DNA of 39,223 nt. Source: an uncultured Oscillospiraceae bacterium (GTDB lineage Bacteria > Bacillota > Clostridia > Oscillospirales > Oscillospiraceae). The stretch spans positions 1 through 39,223 of the forward strand of contig CAKUHB010000026.1 of assembly GCA_934655875.1 (NCBI GenBank), in the 5' to 3' direction. The position numbers were made by a program, and so were the translations under genes. The notes under the pieces were generated by a model that was not told the DNA's origin, did no database searches, and was given only the letters and a program-made list of their open reading frames with translations. Shown here one piece after another: positions 8,470-15,603 of this stretch (position 1 is the first letter of the stretch; each line of letters opens with the position of its first letter).

Positions 8470-9831
8470 ATGGATCACCCGCGCAGCAAATTACCCGCCA
8501 TTCTTGCCGTTTTATTCTGCGTCGTGCTGCTCTGCGGCGTCGGCTTCCTTCTTTGGAAGACGCTGCCGGAAAAGCAGCCGAAGCAGGTCGAATCTCTGGA
8601 GACTGACCGCGTCTTTTCTTCCGACCAGCCCGCTGTTGAGCCGGATCGGGAGGATCCCTATGAGGGCGAGCTGCCCGAGGGCGCGCAGGCCGCAGAGCAG
8701 CCGGACGTGACCGCGCCGGATGAAACAACACCGGACACGCCCGCACCGGAGGAGCCGTCCCCCGCTCCAGCGTCTGACGCCGCGAAAAAGGCGCAGACCG
8801 TGCTCGCGTCCATGACGCAGGACGAAAAGCTCTGGCAGCTGTTCTTCGTCACGCCGGAGGCGCTCACGAACGTCAACACCGCGACCGTCGCCGGAGAAAC
8901 GACGAAAAACGCGCTGCAGACATATCCGGTCGGCGGCATCATCTACTTTGCGAAAAATCTCGAGACGCGTGAGCAGGCCGCGGCCATGCTGGCCAACACG
9001 CAGTCCTATTCCAGGATCCCGCTCTTCCTCGGCACGGATGAGGAGGGCGGCACCGTCAGCCGCATCGGGGCAAACGAAGCGCTGGGCGGCACAAAGGTCA
9101 CCGACATGCGCTCCTACGGCCAGAGCGCCGACCCCGCGCAGGTCTATGACGCGGGCCAGACGCTCGCGGCCAATCTGACCGGTCTTGGCTTCAATCTGGA
9201 CTTTGCGCCGGACTGCGACGTTGTCACCGGCGCGGACAGCGTCATCGGCAGCCGGTCGTTCTCCTCGGATCCCGAGCTGTGCGCGTCGCTGGCTGGCGTT
9301 ATTGTGAAGAGTCTGCGGGCGGGCGGCGTGGTCTCCTGCCTGAAGCATTTCCCGGGCTATGGCAGCGCCACGGTCGACGATCACAACGGAACGTCCATCA
9401 TCGAAAAATCGCTGGAGGAGCTGCAGGCCACCGACCTTGTCCCCTTCCAGTCCATCATCTCCTCCGAGGACAGCGCGCCCTTTGTCATGGTCACGCACCT
9501 GTCTTACCCGAACGTCGTCGGCGACGACACCCCGGCAGATCTGTCCTCTGCCATCGTCACCGATCTTCTGCGCGAAAAGCTCGGCTTCCAGAACGTCATC
9601 ATCACCGATTCCCACGCCATGGCTTCCATCACCGACCACTATTCCGCGGGCGAAGCTGCCGTCAAGGCGCTTGCCGCCGGGTGCGACATGATTCTCATGC
9701 CGGCCGATCTGCAAGCGGCGTTCGACGCCGTCAAGGCCGCCGTGGCGGACGGCACGCTGACACAGGCGCGCATCGATGAGAGCGTGCTGCGCATTCTGAC
9801 CGTCAAGGCCGAGTTTGGGATCCTGCAATAA
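8470..9831 (+). CDS. Membrane-anchored glycoside hydrolase family 3 (NagZ-like)
   Basis: This 453-residue protein has one N-terminal membrane helix (ILAVLFCVVLLCGVGFLLW). An acidic, Pro-rich spacer extends to about residue 105, then a GH3 TIM-barrel. Family hallmarks are GTDEEGGTVSRIG (substrate loop), the KHFPGYGSATVDDHNG histidine/aspartate loop typical of beta-N-acetylhexosaminidases, and the nucleophile region VIITDSHAMASI, where Asp of ITD is the likely nucleophile. The KHFPG-x-G loop points to the NagZ type rather than beta-glucosidases. The catalytic domain should face the outside, acting on peptidoglycan or glycan-derived amino sugars; this is inferred from topology. It lies between DUF1846 and a CapA-like gene that also has a membrane anchor. 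Confidence 0.87.
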   Translation: MDHPRSKLPAILAVLFCVVLLCGVGFLLWKTLPEKQPKQVESLETDRVFSSDQPAVEPDREDPYEGELPEGAQAAEQPDVTAPDETTPDTPAPEEPSPAPASDAAKKAQTVLASMTQDEKLWQLFFVTPEALTNVNTATVAGETTKNALQTYPVGGIIYFAKNLETREQAAAMLANTQSYSRIPLFLGTDEEGGTVSRIGANEALGGTKVTDMRSYGQSADPAQVYDAGQTLAANLTGLGFNLDFAPDCDVVTGADSVIGSRSFSSDPELCASLAGVIVKSLRAGGVVSCLKHFPGYGSATVDDHNGTSIIEKSLEELQATDLVPFQSIISSEDSAPFVMVTHLSYPNVVGDDTPADLSSAIVTDLLREKLGFQNVIITDSHAMASITDHYSAGEAAVKALAAGCDMILMPADLQAAFDAVKAAVADGTLTQARIDESVLRILTVKAEFGILQ

Positions 9832-9860
9832 TAAATACCATTCGAAAGGAAGTGCATCAC

Positions 9861-11135
9861 ATGTCCGGAAGATCGAACAAAAAGCCCTCCTTTGCCCTTG
9901 GTTTGGTGCTAATCCTGCTTCTGCTGGCCGCCGTCATTCTTGGCGGCAGCTGGGCTATGCGGCAGGCGTTCACACCGCGGAAGTCCGACGCCCGGCCGCA
10001 GGTATCGGCTTCGGTCACGGCCGTGCAGCCGTCCGAGACCGTGCAGCTTCCTGCGGGATCCACTGATCAAACCGTCTCCGGCACACAGCCGGAGACGGTT
10101 TCCCAGCCTGAAGCGGCTTTGGAGCCGGAGCCTGCGCGCGTCACGCTCATGGCGCTGGGCGATGATCTGGTGCACAACTGCGTCTACTGGTCAGCAGAAA
10201 CGGCCGACGGCGGCTATGACTTCACGCCGTTTTTCGACGACATCCGTCCCGTCGTGCAGCAGTACGACCTTGCCTGCATCAACCAGGAGACGATCCTGGT
10301 CAAGGATCGCAGCAAGATCGCAAGCTACCCTATCTTCGGCTCGCCCATCGAGGTCGCCGACGCGCTGGCGGACGCCGGCTTCAACGTTGTGACCTTCGCC
10401 GGGAACCACTGCTATGACAAATACGAGACCGGCATCACGGACACGCTCAGCTACTTCCATGAGACCTACCCGCAGATCACGACGCTCGGCATCCACGATT
10501 CCGAAGCCGACGCGGCGCAGATCCCCATTGTTGAGAAAAACGGCATCCGCATTGCGATGCTGAACTTTACATACGGCCTGAACAACTCCATGCCGGAGAA
10601 GCGCTGGATGGTCGACATGCTCTCCAGCCGCGACACGGTCTGCGGCAGGATCGCGGAAGCGCGGCAGGCGGCGGATTTCGTCATCGTCTTCCCGCACTGG
10701 GGCACGGAGGATACCTTCTCCCCGGATCAGAGCCAGCTGTCGTGGGCGCAGGACATGGCGGACGCCGGCGCGGATCTCATCATCGGCGGGCACACGCATA
10801 CGCTCCAGCCGGTCGAGACCGTCACAGCGGAGGACGGACGTGAGGTGCCGGTCTATTACAGTCTCGGCAATTTCCTGTCCCACCAGACGGAAAAGCAGAA
10901 CCTGCTCGGCGGCATGGCTAGCGTCACGATCGTCAAGGACGCAAGCGGCGCGCGCGTCGAGGAGTATGAGCTGCTGCCGACCGTCAACCTGATCATCCGC
11001 GACCCGGATTCCGACTGGTATCAGTACCGTCCCATGCTCCTGTCCGACTACACCCCGGAGCTTGCCGCGCAGAACCGCTTTGCCGAATGCACCGTCGAGG
11101 CCATGCAGGCATTGTATGAGCAGATCATAGGATAA
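9861..11135 (+). CDS. CapA family protein (PGA_cap metallophosphatase-like fold)
   Basis: This 424-residue protein has an N-terminal membrane helix and a low-complexity Thr/Val/Glu linker. A CapA-type domain follows from about residue 97. Metal-site motifs of the calcineurin-like fold are visible: MALGDDLVH, NQET, FAGNHCYD, FPHWGTE and GGHTHTLQPVE. The family is named for poly-gamma-glutamate capsule synthesis, but most single CapA paralogues in Clostridia lack the capBC partners, as here, so the substrate is unknown. I start at ATG 9861 with GGAAG 8 bases upstream; GTG 9852 abuts the ribosome site. The linker contains a perfect 14 bp inverted repeat (10069-10082/10088-10101). A terminator follows directly. 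Confidence 0.87.
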   Translation: MSGRSNKKPSFALGLVLILLLLAAVILGGSWAMRQAFTPRKSDARPQVSASVTAVQPSETVQLPAGSTDQTVSGTQPETVSQPEAALEPEPARVTLMALGDDLVHNCVYWSAETADGGYDFTPFFDDIRPVVQQYDLACINQETILVKDRSKIASYPIFGSPIEVADALADAGFNVVTFAGNHCYDKYETGITDTLSYFHETYPQITTLGIHDSEADAAQIPIVEKNGIRIAMLNFTYGLNNSMPEKRWMVDMLSSRDTVCGRIAEARQAADFVIVFPHWGTEDTFSPDQSQLSWAQDMADAGADLIIGGHTHTLQPVETVTAEDGREVPVYYSLGNFLSHQTEKQNLLGGMASVTIVKDASGARVEEYELLPTVNLIIRDPDSDWYQYRPMLLSDYTPELAAQNRFAECTVEAMQALYEQIIG

Positions 11136-11142
11136 AAAGAAT

Positions 11143-11178
11143 AATCCCGGCTTTCGGATGAAAGCCGGGATTTTTTTA
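11143..11178 (+). terminator. Terminator after CapA-like gene
   Basis: The stem ATCCCGGCTTTC/GAAAGCCGGGAT (11144-11155/11160-11171) is followed by TTTTTTT. It overlaps the stop codon of the convergent HAAS gene. Confidence 0.9.
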
Positions 11179-11649
11179 TGATTTCTTCGGCGGGATGCGG
11201 CGCAGGAGGAAATAGCCGATGACGCCGAGGAGCAGCACGAGACCGGCGAGCACGACGCCTGTCCAGTCATGCTCCAGGGGATTCGTACTGCTGACAAAGA
11301 TCGCCGTCGGGCCGTCGACGCCGCCGATCACGCCGACGCTCGAGGGCATGCTGAGCTGCCAGCTCACCTGTACCACCAGCGTCAGCAGCGCCAGAACCGC
11401 AGCGCCGAGACAGGCGAAGCGCCATGGGCTCTTCCGGTACGTATCCGCGCGGAGCTGCGCGTTCAGCTCCTCTGCCGCCTGCCGCGGCGAACCGAGCGCC
11501 GACAGGATCTCCGCGTCCGACTGTCCGGCTTCGCGGCGCTCGGCGATCGCGCTGCGCAGATCGTCGATCACGCGGTCTTTTTTCTCACGCGGCAGCGCCA
11601 GACGCCGCCGGACAGCGCGCAGATAGCGCGCAAGCTGCTGTTCATTCAT
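11176..11649 (-). CDS. HAAS-like (DUF1700-type) membrane protein
   Basis: This is a 157-residue protein. An N-terminal helical region (MNEQQLARYLRAVRRRL, then DDLRSAIAERREAGQSDAEI and ALGSPRQAAEEL) matches the HAAS/DUF1700 pattern. Two membrane helices follow (about 85-105 and 130-150). This type of gene is usually paired with a PadR regulator, and it is here: it overlaps the padR 3' end by 8 bases. The start is ATG 11649 with GAGGAGG 9 bases upstream. The pair is proposed to respond to membrane or envelope stress in other Firmicutes; the specific signal is unknown. Confidence 0.75.
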   Translation of the reverse strand: MNEQQLARYLRAVRRRLALPREKKDRVIDDLRSAIAERREAGQSDAEILSALGSPRQAAEELNAQLRADTYRKSPWRFACLGAAVLALLTLVVQVSWQLSMPSSVGVIGGVDGPTAIFVSSTNPLEHDWTGVVLAGLVLLLGVIGYFLLRRIPPKKS

Positions 11650-11992
11650 GTTTGGGTTCCTCCTCACAAATGGCATCGACCGCCGTCCGGAACGCAGTCC
11701 AGAGACCAAGGCGGCGCTTATTTTCCAGTCTTCCCTTTTCCGTCGCGGAATAGATCTTTCTCGGCGCGGTGCGGCCGGATTCCTGCCGCCAGACCGCTTC
11801 GATCAGGCCATCGTCCTCCAGCCGGTACAAAATAGGGTACAGTGTCCCTTCCCGGAGCGTAAACATCCCGCCGGAGCAGCTGCTGAGTCGGGACAGCAGC
11901 TCATAGCCGTAGGTCGGCCCCCGGCAGATAGTCTGCAAAACCAGCAGCTCCAGCACGCCCTTTTTGAGCTGCTGCAAGTATCGGTCCTCCAT
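11642..11992 (-). CDS. PadR family transcriptional regulator
   Basis: This is a 116-residue winged-helix protein of the short PadR-s2 type. Family motifs are LLVLQTICRGPTYGYELLSRL (helices 1-3), the wing FTLREGTLYPILYRLEDDGL, and RKIYSATEKGR. It lacks a long effector domain. It heads a two-gene unit with the HAAS protein and is preceded by a consensus promoter that overlaps a palindrome, which suggests autorepression. Confidence 0.92.
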   Translation of the reverse strand: MEDRYLQQLKKGVLELLVLQTICRGPTYGYELLSRLSSCSGGMFTLREGTLYPILYRLEDDGLIEAVWRQESGRTAPRKIYSATEKGRLENKRRLGLWTAFRTAVDAICEEEPKHE

Positions 11993-12026
11993 CGCGGTTC
12001 CTTTCGTATTTCTAAGTATTTTGCAT

Positions 12027-12065
12027 TGCTAAATATAAGATAGCATGGGCACGCCGCTTTGTCAA
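12027..12065 (-). promoter_or_regulatory. padR promoter with overlapping palindrome (possible PadR operator)
   Basis: On the minus strand, TTGACA (12060-12065), a 17-base spacer and an extended -10 TGC-TATCTT (-10 at 12037-12042) form a near-consensus promoter. The palindrome TGCTA-N9-TAGCA (12027-12045) covers the -10 box, a position where PadR binding would block RNA polymerase. The operator assignment is inference. Confidence 0.7.
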
Positions 12066-12100
12066 GCCCGTCCTGTGCTTTCTGTCATTTCTATGCAGTG

Positions 12101-12369
12101 CTGTCCAAAAGCATTGTTTGTCGTTCTTGGCTGAAAGCCTGCAAGTTCGTGTGTAGGGGACGATGCCTATCTTCGGCGCTAAGAGCCGCGCTGCGCGCGG
12201 TTGCGCCTCGAAACTAGCCTGCGGGCGTCGCATCGTCCCGGCGGAACAGATCGCTTTTGCGGAAGTTCACGGCAAATTCGCAACCTTCCTCGGGACGATG
12301 TGGGCATCGTCCCCTACGAATAAGCAAGAAAGCTTTCAGCAAAAAACGGACAATGATGTTTTTTGACAG
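12101..12369. repeat. Long imperfect inverted-repeat element (MITE-like)
   Basis: The outer arms run from CTGTCCAAAAGCATTGT (12101-12117) to ACAATG...GACAG (12350-12369). Inner arms GTAGGGGACGATGCC (near 12153) and GGCATCGTCCCCTAC (to 12317) are a near-perfect pair. A further inverted pair, GCATCGTCCCG (near 12230) and CGGGACGATGT (near 12291), is nested inside. No convincing gene is present. This explains the roughly 420-base gap between padR and the selenium operon. Confidence 0.8.
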
Positions 12370-12373
12370 TCTC

Positions 12374-12409
12374 AAATGCCCCGGCTTTCAAGCGAAAGCC
12401 GGGGCATTT
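12374..12409 (-). terminator. Terminator of the selenium operon
   Basis: The stem AAATGCCCCGGCTTT/AAAGCCGGGGCATTT (12374-12388/12395-12409) lies two bases past the stop of the last small gene. The flanking T run on the minus side is short, but the 15 bp GC-rich stem is convincing. Confidence 0.75.
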
Positions 12410-12411
12410 CC

Positions 12412-12555
12412 TTACAGATCGTCCGCGTCCTGGACGGGGGTCTCGAGCTCGTCGGCGGGAAGGCCGGTCCAGCTGCCCTGGGGATCTGTGAAGCTGGGCG
12501 GCGTGTCGATGATCTGCTGTACGGCGTCGTCGCCGCGTTTTTTACGTTTTTTCAT
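12412..12555 (-). CDS. Small acidic-tailed protein of the selenium operon (47 aa)
   Basis: This short reading frame encodes 47 residues. It has a basic head MKKRKKRGDD, a central DTPPSFTDPQGSWTGLP and an acidic end TPVQDADDL. The DP-x-GSWTG-x-P plus VQDADDL layout resembles short hypothetical proteins I have seen in other Clostridia, but I cannot name a family. AGAGG lies 6 bases upstream of the ATG. It is 42 bases after the His-tailed protein gene and is followed at once by a strong terminator, as expected for the last gene of the yqeC-yqeB-selD operon. Function is unknown. Confidence 0.65.
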   Translation of the reverse strand: MKKRKKRGDDAVQQIIDTPPSFTDPQGSWTGLPADELETPVQDADDL

Positions 12556-12597
12556 GCTGCACCTCTGTTTTTATCAGGATATGCAGGTTTTCATTCT

Positions 12598-12960
12598 TTA
12601 TCCGTGGTGGTGGCCGTTATGGTCGCAGGATTCCGGGACGTAGTCCGCTTCCGCGGTGAAGTCGAGCGTATCCGGCGCATATGTCCGGAGCTGGCGCAGA
12701 AACGCTGCGTAATCCGGGCGATCGGTCGGCACGAGCACCATCTGCTTCTGCTCGAGCAGGCGGTCGGCCGCCGTGAAGCAGAGCGCGTCAGTCAGCTGCC
12801 CGCCTGCACGCACGCGGTGCATCAGGCAGACGGATTCGATCTCGCCGATTTCAAAATAAATGACCGTGCGCGAGCAGAAAATTTCAATGGCCGCGCCGGA
12901 GCCGTCCTCCGGCGGCAGGACGCGGATGGCGTCCTCTGGGATCAGAATATAGCGGTTCAT
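12598..12960 (-). CDS. Unknown protein with Cys/His-rich tail, selenium operon
   Basis: This is a 120-residue protein with no signal peptide or membrane helix and no family I recognise. The first 90 residues look like a mixed alpha/beta domain (RYILIPEDAIRVLPPEDG, IEIFCSRTVIYFEI). The C-terminus ends CDHNGHHHG, a likely metal-binding tail. It starts 9 bases after the selD stop with GAGG 7 bases upstream, so it is translated from the same message. The context suggests a role in selenium or metal delivery to molybdenum hydroxylases; that is inference only. It is not the DUF3343 carrier often found near selD. Confidence 0.75.
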   Translation of the reverse strand: MNRYILIPEDAIRVLPPEDGSGAAIEIFCSRTVIYFEIGEIESVCLMHRVRAGGQLTDALCFTAADRLLEQKQMVLVPTDRPDYAAFLRQLRTYAPDTLDFTAEADYVPESCDHNGHHHG

Positions 12961-12969
12961 GAAAAGCCC

Positions 12970-14007
12970 TCACTTCAGATAGATTCTTGCGCCGCCCGTA
13001 TACGGCTCGACGACGCCGATACGCTGCGCGCTGGGGACTGCGCCCTTCAGCGCCCCATACAGCGCGTCCGCGTCCGCCGGGTCGCAGGCGATGAGCAGGC
13101 CGCCCGCGGTCTGCGGGTCATAGAGCACATCCTGCACGGCAAGCTCCACGCTGCCGGCGTCCACCATCGGCTCGGCGAACGTGCGGTTGCGGTACATGCC
13201 GGCGGGCAGAATGCCCATGCGGGCAAATTCCAGCGCTTCCGGGATGAGGTCGATGGCGCTTGTATCGATTTGCAGCTGCACGTCGCTGCCGGTCGCCATC
13301 TCGGACGCGTGGCCGAGGAAGGAGAAGCCCGTCACGTCCGTGCAGGCGTGGACGCGGAAGGGCACCATGGCGTCGCGCGCGGACTTATTGAGCGTGGTCA
13401 TGAGGCGCTGGGCGAGCTTCCTGCCGTCCTCGGAGAGAAGCTCCGCCTTCTGCGCCGTGGTCAGAACGCCGATGCCGAGGGGCTTTGTGAGGAAGAGCAC
13501 GTCGCCGGGCTTTGCGCCGGAGTTCGTAAGAATTTTGTCCGGGTGGACGAAGCCGGTCACGGCCAGGCCGTATTTCGGCTCGTCGTCATAGATCGAATGA
13601 CCGCCGGTGATAAGCGCGCCCGCCTCATAGACCTTGTCATAGCCGCCGCGCAGGATCTCGTGGACGGCGTCCTTCGGCATGGATTCCGGCACGGCCATGA
13701 TATTCAGGCACAGCTTCGGCTCGCCGCCCATGGCGTAGACGTCGGACAGAGCGTTCGTCGCGGCGATCTGGCCGAACACATACGGATCGTCCGCAATCGG
13801 CGGGAAAAAGTCGACGGTCTGGACAAGCGCCAGCTCGTCCGAGACCTTATAAACGGAAGCGTCGTCGCTCTTGTCAAAGCCGACGAGCAGATTCGGGTCA
13901 TTGTGCACGCGGATATCGCCCAGCAGCTGCACGAGGATGCCCGCGCCGACCTTTGCGCCGCACCCGGCGCACTTGGCAAGCTTCGTCAGCTTGATCTCGT
14001 CTCTCAT
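12970..14007 (-). CDS. selD: Selenide, water dikinase
   Basis: This 345-residue enzyme makes selenophosphate from selenide and ATP. The active-site segment KCAGCGAKVGAG holds Cys16 and Lys19, which align with Cys17 and Lys20 of the E. coli enzyme; the catalytic residue is Cys, not selenocysteine. Further family blocks are TVDFFPPIADDPYVFGQIAA, ALSDVYAMGGEP, GGHSI, TDVTGFSFLGH and YDPQTAGGLL. It starts 2 bases after yqeB, with its ribosome site GGAGG inside the yqeB end. No selA, selB or tRNA-Sec genes are visible here. The neighbours point to selenium for a labile-selenium molybdenum hydroxylase rather than (or besides) selenocysteine synthesis. Confidence 0.96.
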   Translation of the reverse strand: MRDEIKLTKLAKCAGCGAKVGAGILVQLLGDIRVHNDPNLLVGFDKSDDASVYKVSDELALVQTVDFFPPIADDPYVFGQIAATNALSDVYAMGGEPKLCLNIMAVPESMPKDAVHEILRGGYDKVYEAGALITGGHSIYDDEPKYGLAVTGFVHPDKILTNSGAKPGDVLFLTKPLGIGVLTTAQKAELLSEDGRKLAQRLMTTLNKSARDAMVPFRVHACTDVTGFSFLGHASEMATGSDVQLQIDTSAIDLIPEALEFARMGILPAGMYRNRTFAEPMVDAGSVELAVQDVLYDPQTAGGLLIACDPADADALYGALKGAVPSAQRIGVVEPYTGGARIYLK

Positions 14008-14009
14008 TG

Positions 14010-14831
14010 CTATACCTCCAATGTATTCTGCCCCGCGACGTTTGAAAGCACGCCCGTATATTCGAGGATCGCCTGCAAAACGCCGCCGCCGATGGCGATG
14101 GCCTTGTCAGAAGCGGTCTGGCAATAGGAAATCTCACCGCGCGGGTCGACGTCGCCGGATTTCATGCCCTTATAGACCGGCGTCCCGTCGGCCAGCATGC
14201 CGCGGATGACGCCTGCAATCGTGCAGGCCATCGGCTTGCCGTTCACCTCGCCGACCACGTCGCCCGCCTGCACGCGCGTGCCGATATCGGCGAGCTGATG
14301 GAAGATCCCGTCGTCCGGTGCGCGCAGCACGCGCTCGCCGGTAAAGCCGCCGATAAGACCGGGGATATTGGTGTTGGGAATGGGTTCTCCCGACCGGATG
14401 ACGCGGCCAAGCGTATGGCCGCGCATGGTCTCAATGACCGCGTGGCAGTCGCGCCCCGCGCAGAAGCCCGGGCCGACGCCGATGACCAGCGGCGCATCGG
14501 TGAGGCGCGTGCCGAGGTTCTTCTTTGCCAGAATTGCATCGACCAGCACGTCCGGCCGCAGCCACGCGCGGCAGGCGGCCTGCGGATCCGGCAGAACCGG
14601 GACGTTCCCGGCCAGCAGGATCCGGCGGACGTCCTCCGCCGTCTCCGCCCGCTCGGCCGTCACGTCCTCGACCCGATAGCTTCCATATAGGATCGCCTGT
14701 GAAAAGCAGACCGTGCGGCGGATCGCCGTCGGCTGCGGCAGGTCGGTCATGACAACGCGCAGGTGCGACCGGCGCAGCCGCAGGCCGATGCCCGTGGCCA
14801 GGTCGCCCGCGCCTCGAATCAGCACAAGCAT
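14010..14831 (-). CDS. yqeB: Selenium-dependent molybdenum hydroxylase maturation protein YqeB
   Basis: This 273-residue protein belongs to the EF2563/YqeB family found beside selD in genomes with selenium-dependent molybdenum hydroxylases. It starts MLVLIRGAGDLATG, a Rossmann-like dinucleotide loop. It continues with VIGVGPGFCAGRDCHAVIET, RGHTLGRVI and a C-terminal GEVNGKPMACTIAGVIRGML biotinyl-like hairpin. Its precise reaction is not established. I start at ATG 14831 with AAAGGA 8 bases upstream; the ATG at 14840 touches the ribosome site. It overlaps the yqeC end by 13 bases, indicating translational coupling. Confidence 0.9.
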   Translation of the reverse strand: MLVLIRGAGDLATGIGLRLRRSHLRVVMTDLPQPTAIRRTVCFSQAILYGSYRVEDVTAERAETAEDVRRILLAGNVPVLPDPQAACRAWLRPDVLVDAILAKKNLGTRLTDAPLVIGVGPGFCAGRDCHAVIETMRGHTLGRVIRSGEPIPNTNIPGLIGGFTGERVLRAPDDGIFHQLADIGTRVQAGDVVGEVNGKPMACTIAGVIRGMLADGTPVYKGMKSGDVDPRGEISYCQTASDKAIAIGGGVLQAILEYTGVLSNVAGQNTLEV

Positions 14832-15490
14832 TCGATCCATCCTTTCTGTAACGCCGCCATGCATACCGGCGTGCGCAGCCCGGCGGCAAGCGCCTGTGCG
14901 TCGGCCTGCGCCTGTTCTGTCTCCGCCTGATTGACCAGCACACGCGTGTGGAGCGCTTCCGCGTTCAGAAATTTCGCCCAAAGCTCCGGCGTCACGACCG
15001 TCTCCGGGCTGACGCCGAGCCGTTCGGCGGCGAGCGCCGCCCGGTGGACACTCTCCTGCATCGGCTTTCCGAAGCCGGACGCACCGGCGACCAGAATGGT
15101 CTGGTTCGCTTCCGGCGGGATAACCGGCTCGTGGGCGGCATGCGCCTTCAATGGCAGGCGCTTCGCGCCGTCCGCTTCGACGAGCACGAAGTCCGCCAGC
15201 CGGGCAAGCGTCCCGACCGGCAGCTCCGGCGGGCCGAATTTTCCGTTTTCCGACAGCGCACCCACGCAGATGCAGGCGCTCTGCGCCAGCGCGGCGGTGA
15301 TCTCCGCCTGAGACGGCGAGACAAGGCAGGGCATGTCCTTTTCCGGCAGGATATGCGTCGTGGTGCAGACGATGACGCGCGCTTCGAGCGACAGCTCCGC
15401 CGTCAGACGCTCCATGAGCGTCGTCTTCCCGCCGCCGCCGATGATGGCGGTCACGCCGGGCTTCACATGCAGTGCTTCCGACAGCTTCAC
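14819..15490 (-). CDS. yqeC: Selenium-dependent hydroxylase accessory protein YqeC
   Basis: This 223-residue P-loop protein of the YqeC family has GVTAIIGGGGKTTLMERL (Walker A), CTTTHILPE, LVEADGAKRLPLKAHAAHEP and LVNQAE segments. It is likely a nucleotide-dependent factor for loading selenium into the molybdenum cofactor of hydroxylases such as xanthine or purine hydroxylase; the mechanism is unknown. The start is GTG 15490, with an AGAGGGGG site 8 bases upstream; the longer frame from 15550 overlaps the promoter. It is first in a five-gene leftward operon (yqeC, yqeB, selD, two unknowns) and divergent from the ModE-like regulator. Confidence 0.88.
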   Translation of the reverse strand: MKLSEALHVKPGVTAIIGGGGKTTLMERLTAELSLEARVIVCTTTHILPEKDMPCLVSPSQAEITAALAQSACICVGALSENGKFGPPELPVGTLARLADFVLVEADGAKRLPLKAHAAHEPVIPPEANQTILVAGASGFGKPMQESVHRAALAAERLGVSPETVVTPELWAKFLNAEALHTRVLVNQAETEQAQADAQALAAGLRTPVCMAALQKGWIECLC

Positions 15491-15521
15491 GGCACATGCC
15501 CCCTCTCCGTTTTCTTTTTTT

Positions 15522-15550
15522 AAGATAGCATCCGCGCGGCACTTCGTCAA
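15522..15550 (-). promoter_or_regulatory. Promoter of the yqeC-yqeB-selD operon
   Basis: On the minus strand, TTGACG (15545-15550), 17 bases, then TATCTT (15522-15527) preceded by TGC form an extended -10. It is back to back with the modE-like promoter, only 16 bases apart, so one bound regulator could control both. Confidence 0.8.
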
Positions 15551-15566
15551 GAATATCGGAATTTTG

Positions 15567-15596
15567 TTGACAATGACGAACGCGGCGTGCTAAGAT
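15567..15596 (+). promoter_or_regulatory. Promoter of the ModE-like gene
   Basis: TTGACA (15567-15572), an 18-base spacer ending TGC, and TAAGAT (15591-15596). The predicted start of transcription falls at about 15602-15604, the ATG itself, so the message may be leaderless. Confidence 0.75.
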
Positions 15597-15603
15597 TTTC
15601 AAT

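Noticed and set aside
12012..12233. Possible 73-codon minus-strand gene between padR and the selenium operon
   Set aside because: It lies across the padR promoter and the inverted-repeat element, has an unusual composition and no ribosome site.
12970..14007. SelD as a selenoprotein
   Set aside because: The active-site position is a normal Cys codon (Cys16) and there is no in-frame TGA.
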